Origin: Immersiella caudata
Lineage: Eukaryota; Ascomycota; Sordariomycetes; Sordariales; Lasiosphaeriaceae
DNA length: 64,000 nucleotides
NCBI GenBank assembly: GCA_030512335.1
Contig: JAULSU010000002.1
Span: 558,001 to 622,000 of the forward strand
Direction of reading: 5' to 3'
Below are positions 32,084-42,440 of the stretch, piece after piece (the stretch's first letter is position 1; each line of letters begins with the position of its first letter). The notes beneath the pieces were generated by a model that saw nothing but the letters and a program-made list of their open reading frames with translations, did no database searches and had not been told where the DNA came from. The position numbers and the translations under genes are program-made.

Positions 32084-33241
32084 ATGACCACCCCCTTCAC
32101 ACCCTCCGCCGCCCTCAACAAAGACCGCCTCCGACCCCCCTCTCCAACCACCGCAGCCAAACCTCCAAGTTCAGCCTCACCAGCCTCACCCGACACAAGC
32201 AACCTAATCACCCACCTCCCCGGGAACCCCTCCATCCCCCTAACCCCCTCATCCCACCTCACCTCCCACCTCACCTCCCACCTAACTTCCCACCTCTGCA
32301 CCCCTCTCCTCGACGAACTCCACCCGCGCCTCTGGCTGACCGCCAAACCAACCAGCACCACTATCGACCCGCTGCACAAGCACCTCGTCAAAGGACGAGC
32401 CATAATAGCAGATGAAGACCCAAGGTTACACCTTCTTTGGTCTCGGAACAAGATCTTCATCAAGCCTGTTCCTGAATTCTTACTAAACCATGACTTTTGG
32501 GAGATGTACCTCCTCCCTTCTTCGTCTTCAGGTCTTGCATGTCGGGATGGCGATGCGGACGGCGATTTGAAGCCTTCTTCTGCAATTCAAAATACGCCCG
32601 GAAACCACACCCCTCAACTACCAGGGACCGAGATAGACTCTCTCTACTCCTCCGCCCTAGGCCTCCTCCGCTCGCACGCCTTCCTCATACGCTCCCAGCT
32701 AGACTTCTCACTCGCTCAAGACTCTCATCTCCTTCCGCCGTGCATCGCCTCCTTTGCAGAGTGGTCTGCGTTTATTGCGCCGTTTCGAGACATAGGTGAC
32801 GAGCGTGTGGCACGGAGGTATGAGTTTGGGCAGTTGCGCTTGTCGAGGCTGAACTGGCTCGTGAGAGTTACAAGGCCGCGGAACGCAGGGTATGGGAAAT
32901 GGTTTTATGAGATCCCGCACTGGGATATTGCAGGGTTTGTGGAGGGCGCGGCGGTACCGCTGGTGTTTGCGTTCGCGGGAGTTTCGTTGGTGCTGGGAGC
33001 GATGCAGGTTGTGTTGGCTGCAGGAGGGGGAACAGGTGAGGACGGCGGTGATCCGTGGCTGGAAGGAAGAGGAGTTGTGATGGGGAGGGTCTTTTGGGGC
33101 TTCAGCATCAGTGTCGTGGTTGCCTGGACCACGGTTCTGGTGCTACTTGTGGTGCTACCGCTTGGAGGGTTGGCATGGCAGGTTGGATGGGCTTTCAAGA
33201 CGCGGTATCGAGCACATAGGCTAAGGGAAGATAAACCGTGA
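32084..33241 (+). CDS. Fungal integral membrane protein, DUF6601-like
   Basis: Single exon of 385 residues from a CACCATGACC start. The N-terminal 90 residues are Pro/Ser/Thr-rich and disordered. The middle carries features I associate with the fungal DUF6601 family: LHKHLVKGRAIIADEDPRLHLLW, RNKIFIKPVPEFLLNHDFW and RRYEFGQLRLSRLNWL. Two or three hydrophobic helices follow near the C-terminus (GAAVPLVFAFAGVSLVLGAM and FSISVVVAWTTVLVLLVVLP). The function of the family is unknown; membrane location is clear from sequence, the organelle is not. Its stop lies only 35 bp from the stop of the opposing esterase gene. Confidence 0.8.
   Translation: MTTPFTPSAALNKDRLRPPSPTTAAKPPSSASPASPDTSNLITHLPGNPSIPLTPSSHLTSHLTSHLTSHLCTPLLDELHPRLWLTAKPTSTTIDPLHKHLVKGRAIIADEDPRLHLLWSRNKIFIKPVPEFLLNHDFWEMYLLPSSSSGLACRDGDADGDLKPSSAIQNTPGNHTPQLPGTEIDSLYSSALGLLRSHAFLIRSQLDFSLAQDSHLLPPCIASFAEWSAFIAPFRDIGDERVARRYEFGQLRLSRLNWLVRVTRPRNAGYGKWFYEIPHWDIAGFVEGAAVPLVFAFAGVSLVLGAMQVVLAAGGGTGEDGGDPWLEGRGVVMGRVFWGFSISVVVAWTTVLVLLVVLPLGGLAWQVGWAFKTRYRAHRLREDKP
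32252..32299 (+). repeat. 12-bp tandem repeat in coding sequence
   Basis: Four 12-bp units of type TCCCACCTCACC; the first two are identical and the later two diverge at their ends. They encode a HLTS tetrapeptide run in the disordered N-terminal part of the DUF6601-like protein. Confidence 0.85.
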
Positions 33242-33276
33242 AATAGTCTAGATGAGCAAATCAGTATTTCGTCTCG

Positions 33277-35311
33277 TCAGGTCCCCAACCACCTCCTTCC
33301 CGTCGCCTCCTTACGGGCGTTCCCATCGTAGCCAGCATGTGACAGGGCTCGGCGAAACTGCCTCAGAAACATGTCGAAGTTGGGATCGTCGGATCCCCGA
33401 AACTTATTCAGTCCACGGTGGTCTGTATCCAAACGAACCTCCTCGCCATAGCGAAGCGACCCCGATTTTGTGTTTACAGTCGGGGTGAGTGAAAGCCTTC
33501 CGAATCGTTCCGGTCTCATCTCCAGAAAGTTACATATGTACGGTGTGTCGAATTCGCGTTTAGAGTCCGCCTTTGCGTACGCTTCGTCAAACTCCTTGTC
33601 TAATCTGTGGACAACCGAGTTGTCTTCGGCCATATACTCCAGCATGGTGGTCGACGAGCCGCGCCAGTACGCCGTACAGGCAAGCAAAGACGCAATGAAC
33701 GCAGCTTTGGTTCCGAAATGAGGGACGCCGAGGAATAGGATGCCCTTGGTCATTCTAGCGACGTCTTTTGATCGATTCGTGGCGAGGACGAGACTCTGCA
33801 ATTCATGTCAGGAAGCGCCAATAACAGATCAGGTGTTATCGTTAGGTACTCTTTTCAACAGCAAGCCCCCGAAGCTGTGAGCAATGAAGATAATAGGTCG
33901 GCCTTCGTGATGCAGATGCTCAATCTCGTCCAGCATCATTTTTGCAAAGACATCAAAGTCAGCTTCGGGAGAATTCGAATCCCATCTCGTTTGGTGGTTG
34001 ATCATGATGATTCGCAGATTCTCGAAGCCTTCTTGTTGAGGGAGCAAGTCCTGCAGCCAGTAGACTTCGGTTCCATTCCCAACATATCGCCAGGCGCTTC
34101 GCGGGTTGGATCCCAGACCATGTATCGCAAACACACTGCGAGGGTTAGATAGCTCGCGTAGAGCCCGGGAATACGACGAACTTACTCAATAGCTGGATAC
34201 TCTGGATGCCGAAGAACTTCATAGGACCTGAATGGGGGATGCTCCGCATACTTTGTCCAGGCATCCATGGGGGTTGGGACAAATATCTGGATAGGGGTGA
34301 GTAGTACACACCAGATCAACAAGATCAGAAACCCCATGGTCTTGGCAGAAATAACGAGTATCGCTAGCATACGATCGCCGAGTCGACGGGCAGACTTCTC
34401 CCTAGACCTCCCTTGGGTTTTTCCGGGGAACACTAGGACGGCATATACCCAGAGCACAGAGGCGCTGACCGAGACAACCTTGTAGTAGAAATTGCCGCCG
34501 ATGAAGAGGGACAACAACGTTCCAGAGGCGATATACTTTGCAGAACTCTCTGTCTCGTCTTCTGTTTTATCATCCCCTTTTCTTCTTCGGGCAGAGGATT
34601 CATTCCGCCTGCCCTCAGCACCAGTCCGACCTTCGGAGTCTGAGCCGCTCTCCCTGGGGACCGGGGGAATTCGTTTGTGTCTGCGACTCGAATTCTTGAC
34701 ATGTTTTCTCCCTCCCCCCACCGAGTTGTCGCTGTTTATTTGTTTCACTAATCCAGACAACTGAACTTCGAATCCCTCTCCGGTTCTCCCGGCCTTGGTG
34801 TTTTGCAACATCATGTCCTTTGGAGACCCCACCGGGACGCCACTGGGGCCTGTGCGGCTCCTCTCCGAGTCTTCGCGACCGCAATATATAGCAGGGTCTG
34901 GCTTGGCAGCACCGGGTGTGGTGAACGGAGCGTCGACAGTCTCGTCGTCTTCCCCGTAGTCGTGGGACTGAGAGAGTTTCGAATTCCATCGTGCTTTTGG
35001 AGTCGTAAAAGCAGGGTTTCTGAAAGGAGAGCTGATCTTCCCACGACCTTCCTTTTGTGCGATTGACGCATCGGTTCTAAATGGGTTATCATATATCGAC
35101 GGGGAGAACAAAGCTGCGCGAGGAGTTGCTTGATACAAGTCGCAGGTGAGTATGCTACGAGCAGCCCGAGAAAGAGTTGATAGGAATCGAGCTTACAGGA
35201 AGCAAAGGGGTTTTGTTTTCGAGACACCGTCGCAAATGGACTCGAGGGATCAGTAGGTGTGTGTGCTTCATACTCCCAGTCCATAGGACTGTTGAAGCCT
35301 CGCCGGTCCAT
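33277..35311 (-). CDS. Membrane-anchored alpha/beta-hydrolase (serine esterase)
   Basis: Four exons, 35311..35197, 35128..34186, 34135..33850 and 33795..33277, give 620 residues; introns are 68, 50 and 54 nt. The C-terminal half is a DUF676/PGAP1-like alpha/beta-hydrolase: oxyanion motif HGLGSNP at 358-364, nucleophile elbow AHSFGG with Ser440, then GVPHFGTKAAF, FLEMRPERFGR and a late DHRGLNKF that may supply the catalytic His. Hydrophobic segments at about 237-272 and 294-316 should anchor it in a membrane. The first 90 residues are unusual: SPMDWEYEAHTPTDPSSPF at 8-26 and FRNPAFTTPK at 74-83 resemble, from memory, the N-terminal tails of fungal nuclear-envelope Brr6/Brl1 proteins. The cysteine domain of those proteins is absent. 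The substrate is unknown; a lipid or acyl ester is a guess. Confidence 0.85.
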
Positions 35312-36167
35312 GACTGAAGATCGAATGATTTTCCCCAATGTATCGCGCTGTCAATTGCAGGCCGGGTGGATGCGATCTGGGAACATGACATCCGGCGTTG
35401 AAAATAGAGAGGTGATCTCCACGATGCGGCTTCAGCTTCGCCCAGCCTCACCGAACGCTTGATGAGGGGCAACCAATGAGCTTGCTGAGATATCGAGCCA
35501 ACCAGACGGGGAATATGCGGCCGACCATTTTGAGATCACCTCGAACAGAGGAAGGCGCGTTGTTGGGATTTTGGGGTAGCTCTTTCACCTCCCTCCCTAC
35601 GAGTGAACACCGAAACTTCAATACTGGCACTAGACCGTTTCCGTTTCAACAACCTCACAAATTCACACTTTGTACTTTGCAAACCGATATATCAGGCGAC
35701 AGGAGGTATCAATCATTACAGTCATGCAAAAACCAATCCATTCACACGGGTATCCAATGCCACTATGCCACCATGCCACCCACTCCAGAGATACATGAGG
35801 CGAGGTATGATCAAAGTAAAGCCAAAATCAGAGACTGTCCATCCCATCATATACCATGATCCAAAGAAGAAGAAAGCATAGACTGAGGAAAGAAACAAAC
35901 ACCAAACAGTCATATATCCAGAGAGTGAGATTCCACGCGCATTCCAGAAAGCCTCCCCGGATCCAAGAAGAAGGAAGATTCAAGACGCCAGGCCCGTCCT
36001 CCCTCCTCTTCTCTTTGCTCGCTTGAGCCCTTCACCATCGTTTATATCCGTCTCGTGTCGTCACCCTCTCCATTTACGCCCCCTTCAAACTCATATCTTC
36101 ATCCATATACCCGTCCACCTCACCAACTGATCAATTACCCTCCCCCATCCCTTTTCTTTAGAGCCCA
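35312..36167. other. Intergenic region
   Basis: Upstream of the esterase and downstream of the BTB gene (both minus). It is pyrimidine-rich on the plus strand at about 35,980-36,160. No gene is recognised. Confidence 0.5.
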
Positions 36168-37955
36168 TCAATCATAAACGACCCAAGGCAAATCCCTATC
36201 TCCCACCGTCGTACACGTCAAATATCCAATCCCCCCATCCCTTCCCCCCGGCCCCATCTCCAACTCCAACCCGCTCCCCATCAACGGCCTCACCACCTCC
36301 CTCGCCATCGCCTTCAACTCCTCCACGCGCTTCTCGAACCTCCTCAGATTATCCCGGCTGTACAAATCCGGCGTGAGTTTCAAGAAGCGCTTGCACTCGT
36401 CATGTCCCAGATAGCCTTTCTCCTCGCGGGTGTTTGGACTCGCACCAAGGAGACGATAGGTTCTTCCTAGCGAGGCTAGTGGTGGTATGGACGTGAGAGC
36501 GTGGGAGTTGCTTCCGGAGCGGTGGCCACCACCTGCGGCAGAGGTCCCGCTGGAAGAGGAGGAGCTTCCACCTCGGGCGCGGGAAGCGACGGCATCCCGG
36601 GCGCCCCGGCGGTCGGGGATGGGTGGTGGTGGGGGTGTTGTGTTATCGGCTAGCCACTGGCGGAAGAGGGAGACGGCGAGCCAGTCGAGGTAGTTGGTGG
36701 CGGGGGAGACGCGCTCGCCGGAGCGGTTGGTGAGGGTGAGACGGAAGAGGCGGGCCTCGATGCGGGAGACGGTTTCCTCGAGCTCGTCGACTTTGTCTTC
36801 GATGATGTCGAGGACGGTTTCGGGCAGGGCGGCGCGGATGGAGCGCTCGCCGGCGGGCCATTGGCCGACGACGTGGATGAGGGCTTCTTGGAAGATGGTT
36901 TTGGAGCGGGCGAGATACCCGAGGCGGAGGTAGCTGATGGGGTATTTGGCGATTTGTTTCCAGAGGCGGGATTGGAACTGGAGGAGGTGGTGGTCTACGC
37001 GGGGGCCAACGACAGCGAGGGCGTCGTACTGGTCGGCGAGGGTGAGGAGGGATTTGCACTGTACGTAGGCGTCGGCGATGTTAATGCCGTCGAGACAAGG
37101 CGAGTAGTTATACATGATGCGGAAGAGGTTGTCATAGTCTCGTAATAAGTCCTGCTCGGCGTGTGTGGGTGGTGGGAGGACTGGTTGGTGGTGGGCCGAG
37201 AGGCTGAGGTTGGCGACGGAGCGGAAAAAGGAGTGTGACCCGGATTTGCTGTGGTGATGCCGAGTCGACGAGGTATTCGCGACTGGCCCGCCAAATATCG
37301 ACGTTGATGACGGCAGCCGAGCCGCTGCTGCTGGCGGGCCGCTCTCCTCTTTTTGTACCAGCATTGGTATGTCGTTGTCGCCCGTCCCTGGGTCGAGCTC
37401 ATATCTCCACCTCTTCTTAAAAGCGGTCACCGCCATTGACGACGGTTTTGCGCCATCCTCGCTCCCCCTGTCCCGCCCATCTATCCTCGCGAGCTCACCT
37501 CCCGATGCTCTGTTTATGTTTTCCCTCCCTGATGCTGGCGCCTCGATCGCGCCGGCCGTGCCCGGCGGCGGCGGCGACTCCGGCACCGTCTGCGCTCGCG
37601 ACCACTCGACGCTGGTGCTAGCCTCGAAGAATCCTGAACATCGCGTCAGGGTATGCCGGTGCAGCAAGTACCGGTTCTCGTGACCGCTGGGGACGCGCAC
37701 TATGATCTCGACATCGCCGCTGTGGCTGAAGACGGGGAACTCGTTCTGCGGGACGAACGCGCTGCCGCCGGCGTGGGACCGGTTGTAGCGACGGGATCGG
37801 GATGACACATGCGAGCCTGCCGTTCTCCCGCCTCCGCCTCCGCCGCCGCCGCCGCCGCCGCCGTCATATTTCCCGCTGCTCCCAACCCCGATGACGGACG
37901 AGGGTCCCCGCAGCGTCAGCGAGGTCGACCGGTCGCCGTCGTGCTGCAACACCAT
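36168..37955 (-). CDS. BTB/POZ-domain protein with glycine tract
   Basis: Single exon of 595 residues from MVLQHDGDRS. A 12-glycine tract at residues 32-43 is encoded by an imperfect GGC run. A BTB-like start (GDVEIIVRVPSG and LLHRHTLTRCSGFFEAS) begins near residue 80. It is then interrupted by long Pro/Ser/Gly-rich insertions and resumes in a helical part with LLRDYDNLFRIMYNYSP, ADAYVQCKSLLTLADQYDAL and YLRLGYLARSKTIFQEALIH. This split BTB layout is common in fungal orphan BTB proteins; a Cullin-3 adaptor role cannot be assumed. The open frame extends upstream to 38393, but that part reads as low-complexity leader, so the downstream ATG was taken. Confidence 0.8.
   Translation of the reverse strand: MVLQHDGDRSTSLTLRGPSSVIGVGSSGKYDGGGGGGGGGGGGRTAGSHVSSRSRRYNRSHAGGSAFVPQNEFPVFSHSGDVEIIVRVPSGHENRYLLHRHTLTRCSGFFEASTSVEWSRAQTVPESPPPPGTAGAIEAPASGRENINRASGGELARIDGRDRGSEDGAKPSSMAVTAFKKRWRYELDPGTGDNDIPMLVQKEESGPPAAAARLPSSTSIFGGPVANTSSTRHHHSKSGSHSFFRSVANLSLSAHHQPVLPPPTHAEQDLLRDYDNLFRIMYNYSPCLDGINIADAYVQCKSLLTLADQYDALAVVGPRVDHHLLQFQSRLWKQIAKYPISYLRLGYLARSKTIFQEALIHVVGQWPAGERSIRAALPETVLDIIEDKVDELEETVSRIEARLFRLTLTNRSGERVSPATNYLDWLAVSLFRQWLADNTTPPPPPIPDRRGARDAVASRARGGSSSSSSGTSAAGGGHRSGSNSHALTSIPPLASLGRTYRLLGASPNTREEKGYLGHDECKRFLKLTPDLYSRDNLRRFEKRVEELKAMAREVVRPLMGSGLELEMGPGGRDGGIGYLTCTTVGDRDLPWVVYD
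37827..37862 (-). repeat. GGC/GGA trinucleotide run coding for 12 glycines
   Basis: Seven pure GGC codons followed by mixed GGA/GGC/GGG codons. It is a likely length-variable coding microsatellite. Confidence 0.9.
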
Positions 37956-40000
37956 GAATGCGGGGGACAAAGAGGCGGGCGATCGAAGCCGTCGCGCCGC
38001 CGATCTCGCTGTCGCGGGTGCTTTCGCGGGCGACTTTGTTGTCGTTGAGTGTGTCTGTCGTTGAGCTTTCGAACCCGTTTCCTGCCCCCGTTTTCCCTCT
38101 TGAACGAGACCAGCTCTGGTGATATTTTTTGCCCCTTCTGCTCTTTTCCCACCCCTTTCTCGCCTTCTCGTCTGGCTGCCTCCTTCCTCGGCGTTGCTCA
38201 CTGGTCGCGGCGGTCTGCCGGGCGGACAGCTGCCAGCCAGCCGGCGGAGCTTATCGTCGTCCAGTGAGGGGTCGGTTGCACCACACTGACCCCAACAAGA
38301 AAGTAGCCCAGCAACGAACGAGGAGAAACCGACAGCTCCAAACTCGAACCCAGGCCTGGGAGGCTGGAACCAGATAAAAATGGAATGATGCAAAAGTCAA
38401 TTCACAGTGGAAGCAGACGATGCGCGGTCAAAAGTCTGAGCTAGTCCCCGCACACATAAAGACTGGACTCAGAGAAAGAAAGCGAGCGCCAGGGGTGGGG
38501 GAGAAGGCAAGGCGAAAGAACTGGAACCAAGGTTCCCGTTTTCCAACAAGGACGACGGGCTTTCACGAGCTTGCGAGCAGCAGCAGCAGCAGCAGCAGAG
38601 CAGCTGCCCGTTCCTGGACTGTGACTCGGCGAGGCTGGCGACCGGCTGTCGACGGCGAACCGGCTCTTCATGCGATTTCGCCACCCGCGGCATCCAAACC
38701 CACGAGAATGATTGGTGAGGGGGGTCTGCCAGGGCGTCGCAGACGGGCGAAGCCTGGGGTCTATCACGGCTCGGGAAGCGCCAGAAGGGTGCAGTCGAAG
38801 CAAGCCAGAAGGAAAAGGAGGGAAAAAAAAGGTGTGGTGCTCCTAGAAGGTGAAGAAGAGGAGGAGAAATACGAAACAAATCCCAAAAAGCTTTTTACCT
38901 ACGGGAGATATCCCCATCCAACAGCCTGCATCCAGTGTTGACAAAACAGAGAGACGCATGCACCACATCGCATGCTCGCGTCCGCATCGCGACTCTAGGA
39001 GCTAGCGGCTGGTTCGCCTCGCGCAACGGTCGCGTCTACCCTTCTCAGACTATCTGTCTGTCTGCCTTTTGGAACAGCCCACCAGGCAACTGACAGTCTT
39101 TGTGTCGCCGTGCGAGCCGCATGGTGATGATCAACTGGATTGGTGTTGCCAACCGTCTATTCCATCTCCGTCGAGGCTCAATCTGTTTTTCTTACGTCTT
39201 GTCTATCACAGCTCGAGGAGTCAAACTGATTGCTTTCACTGGCATTTGAACCATGCAGTCCAGGACTTTCTGCGCTTTGAAAACCCATCGCAACACCATT
39301 GTCACCGGGCCTCGATTGCACTTCGCCCTCGTTGCTGGGCACGGCATGCATCAGGAGCTTGCTCTGTGTTCTCTCTGCTGACTGTCAATCGCTCCGCCAG
39401 TTGCTGCTTGCACCCGAAACTGTCGGAGAAGCTGCAGAAAGTAATACAGTCTGATTCGTGCGACCGAACCGATGCAACGAAAAACGGATGAGGTTAACAT
39501 TTGACGGACGAGACGCCTCTCCCCAGTTCTGAGGCACACACACGGTGGCAGCCTGGCAGCCTGGTTGCCCATGCGGACAGGTTGGATGGCCCAGCTGACA
39601 GCCATCAGGCCAGCTTGCGGTCCAAACCATCCATCCGACTCATGGACCTTGGTTCAAATCAGACACTTTTATTGGCAGCCCCGCACACCAATGCGTTTCC
39701 GTCTCGTCATAATCGTGCTCGAGTAATGGTAATTGAATTGACTTCTAGTTGTACATTTACCTAGCCATGCAGATGACCGCCGTGATGATCCCCGTGTGTA
39801 CGTGTGAGCCAGGTTAGTTTTGCCAGCCAAACGAAAAGAAATGAAATCGTTCCGAAATCCCGAATACCAAAGCAGATTCGGTCGTTGTCGACGCCGTCAG
39901 TTCAGAACCTGCCGACCCTTCGGCTGTTCGCCAAGTAACGCTCAAAGCAAATCCCCTTCCTAGTAACGCCGGGCCAAAAAAATACAACGAAGCTCAGCGC
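37956..40000. other. Long non-coding stretch upstream of the BTB gene
   Basis: About 2 kb. The first 400 bp are an ATG-poor open extension of the BTB frame (probable 5' UTR). A trinucleotide repeat lies at 38576-38598. The remainder has only short open frames without domains. No tRNA was recognised. Confidence 0.5.
38576..38598 (+). repeat. (AGC)n microsatellite
   Basis: Just under eight uninterrupted AGC units in the upstream region of the BTB gene, with further imperfect units to about 38603. Confidence 0.9.
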
Positions 40001-40942
40001 TCAGCTCATGTCCACGTCGATAGATGCGACGGGTGTTGTCGTGAAGAATTCAGGGACGCTGTCCAAGGGCTTGGGCGTCTCGGTTGCCTCCATGGTTTGG
40101 GGGCCGTCAAAGACGGGAGGTGAAGACTTGAGGTTGTGAAGAGCGTGCTCTGCTGTCTTGCTGACCAGGCGACCTTGACGAAGGTTTTCGGCGAATAGAA
40201 AATATCCTTCGGTGCATTCGACCAGGTATGATTGCAGGCCGCGGCTTTCCAATAGGATCTTGGCGTTGTTGACAGGGTAGTGGTTATCGATGTAGCGGGC
40301 CCAACCACGAGCTGCGGCTTCAATGTGTTCGCTAATGCGACTCCATCCAATGCCGAGATGGAAAGTGAAGTCATCCACGATTGGTTGCGCAATGGAATCC
40401 GACGACGCGGTCATTGGGTTGACAGCTTCGCGAGTGGGACTTGAGTGCCGGCTTGAGAAGTCGCCGTTGACGGAAGAACCCGGCATTTCGAGCCGCTGTG
40501 ACTTGTGGCTCCTCAACGACGGGCGCTCTTGCGCCATCCGCTCTTGAACCAAGAGGGCCTCTTCAGTCTTGCGAGCCTCCTCCTTGGCCGCGACCTCCTC
40601 AACCCAAGTCCCTGATTGACTGCTGGCGTCGGCTACGTAACCCGTGGTCTTCTTGATGAGCGTCATGCCAGGTCCGTAGACCCATTCTTCTTCCGCCTCT
40701 TTAATGACTGGAGCTTCAACGACCTTCTCGGGTGGGTCGAGGTTGACAGCCGCCTCGTCCCTGGACCGTTTGCGACCCGCGACAGATGATGTGCGGACGA
40801 GCTGGGGCGGGAGTGTGATGGGCTGGCTGAGCATTGAGTTTTGCTGCGCTAGGAAGGGGTTGCCGAACGGCAAGTGGTGAACTGCTTGGGCCGGCATGGC
40901 AAGAACTGGCGACGAAGCGTAGATGCGATCGAAAGAAGGCAT
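40001..40942 (-). CDS. Conserved fungal protein of unknown function
   Basis: Single coding exon of 313 residues from MPSFDRIYAS. The N-terminal half is mostly disordered, with a basic RKRSRDE stretch near residue 58 that could be a nuclear localisation signal. Two blocks look well conserved: EEEWVYGPGMTLIKKTTGYV with a following DASSQSGTWVEE, and VDDFTFHLGIGWSRIS to GYFLFAENLRQGRLVS, a compact alpha/beta segment of about 90 residues. I do not recognise a named domain. A likely 5' UTR intron (donor at 41483, acceptor CTCAACAG at 40950) ends eight bases before the ATG. Confidence 0.75.
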   Translation of the reverse strand: MPSFDRIYASSPVLAMPAQAVHHLPFGNPFLAQQNSMLSQPITLPPQLVRTSSVAGRKRSRDEAAVNLDPPEKVVEAPVIKEAEEEWVYGPGMTLIKKTTGYVADASSQSGTWVEEVAAKEEARKTEEALLVQERMAQERPSLRSHKSQRLEMPGSSVNGDFSSRHSSPTREAVNPMTASSDSIAQPIVDDFTFHLGIGWSRISEHIEAAARGWARYIDNHYPVNNAKILLESRGLQSYLVECTEGYFLFAENLRQGRLVSKTAEHALHNLKSSPPVFDGPQTMEATETPKPLDSVPEFFTTTPVASIDVDMS

Positions 40943-42440
40943 GATGTTCCTGTTGAGCACTAGATGAGTGTGAGAGGATGTGTCAGGCTGTGATGAAACG
41001 ACACGGTTAGGTCACGCGTCAGGGCAAGGGAAGGTGAAGGCGGTGGTGCTGCGAGGTAGAAGTCAAAGTGAGGCGCAAGAAGGGTTGGCCGGGGTGAGAC
41101 ACGCAATTGGCCAGGAGACGAGTCGTCAGGGTTCTCTAGAGATCAAGGGCAAGCTCGGTCGACAACGACGAGAGTGGTGAAGTGAGTGTGGAGGTAGGAA
41201 GAGGAGGTAGGACGATGATAGGGGCCGGACTGAGGCCGCAAGGGCACGCGACTGTGAGGGCGCTGACACGAGTGCCAGTGGGTCGTGGGCGCGTTGGTGG
41301 GCACGATGGCGAGAATCGTTGGTGGTTAGTGTACGTTGAAGAGTTTAAAGTTGTGTGAGGAGGGGAAAAAAAGAAGTTTGGGAAGAAGCAAGTGCGTGTG
41401 GGAGTGTAGAAGAGAAGAAGGGAGGAAGAGAGATGTGCAGGCGGCGAAGTGTGTGAGAAGAAGCAGGCGGCCGGATCACTTACGAGACAGACCCCAAGGG
41501 CTCTGAGAGGCAGAACAAACGGCATCCGGAGCTGATGCTGCTGTGGATTGTGGCAGCCCAGCGAGACGATTGCCATCAGCCATTGGCTGGAGAAACTACA
41601 GTGGGTCTCGACGGAGACCGAGCATCTGATTGGCTGGCCCGCCGCTGCAGAGTTGGAAGGTCGGCGGAATCTGCCATTGCTCCGTTTCCGGTTAGACCAG
41701 CTGTTGCCCCATCGCTGCTTCCTCGCTTCGCGCGCCAAGGCCTTGCTCCCCGCCCCGCTCGCGCCCTGTGCCGTGTGCGAGCCCTTCCCTGGCCTCGCCC
41801 GGCGTGACCGGCAGATTTTCCATCGTCTCCTTTGTCAGACCCCGACTCAACACCCGAGCCCCGTGCGGCCCTCCGTCTGCCTTCTTTACGAGCCACCCCT
41901 CTCCAGTCGCCTGCTTCCAGCCACCCCCCCACCAGCCAATGGGGTAGAAGCGAGAGCTAGACCCACTCCCTGCCCGTTTGCAATCGCCACGCCAGCGCAA
42001 ACAGATAGGCGCTCCGGGCGGCCGCTGACATAATCGAACAGTCCCAGTCTTCCTGCGCATCTGATTCGACAAGGATACATGCACCAAAATTTGCATAACT
42101 CAGCCACCACTATGCAATTGTGCAGACCTCGCCCCCTCATCCTCCTTCCTCCTGCGCCGTTTGTGCCAGACGTGCAGCTCGCAGGTTCCACGGCCATGGT
42201 GGAGTCTGAGGTTCTGCTCGGACAGCCGGAAACCGTCTGACCGTGGCGGGTACGCAGTTTTGCGTGGGATCGGATTCTGTCCAGTCACCTGATCACTTGC
42301 TCGCACTCTCATAGTATCGTACGTAGCCATTGGCAGTTTTGGAAGCCTCGTATTTCGATGATAAGGTCGTTCTTGGGATAACACTACTTCAGGCTTTGCT
42401 CTCTCGCTTTCCACTAAAGATATGTGCTCCTACACTGCGC
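40943..42440. other. Non-coding upstream region with probable 5' UTR intron
   Basis: Contains the candidate 534-nt leader intron (40950-41483, minus strand) of the conserved gene at 40001-40942, preceded by an ATG at 41525 that opens a short upstream frame. About 41,330-41,465 is a purine-rich tract, that is, CT-rich on the transcript strand, as often seen near fungal transcription starts. Plus-strand open frames near 41.5-42 kb lack domains. Confidence 0.45.

Noticed and set aside
38420..38941. 173-codon plus-strand frame upstream of the BTB gene
   Set aside because: It is built around the (AGC)n repeat and basic low-complexity sequence, with no domain.
41535..42033. Overlapping plus-strand frames near 41.5-42 kb
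   Set aside because: Pro/Ala/Arg-rich translations of GC-rich promoter DNA; no motif and no plausible splice partners.
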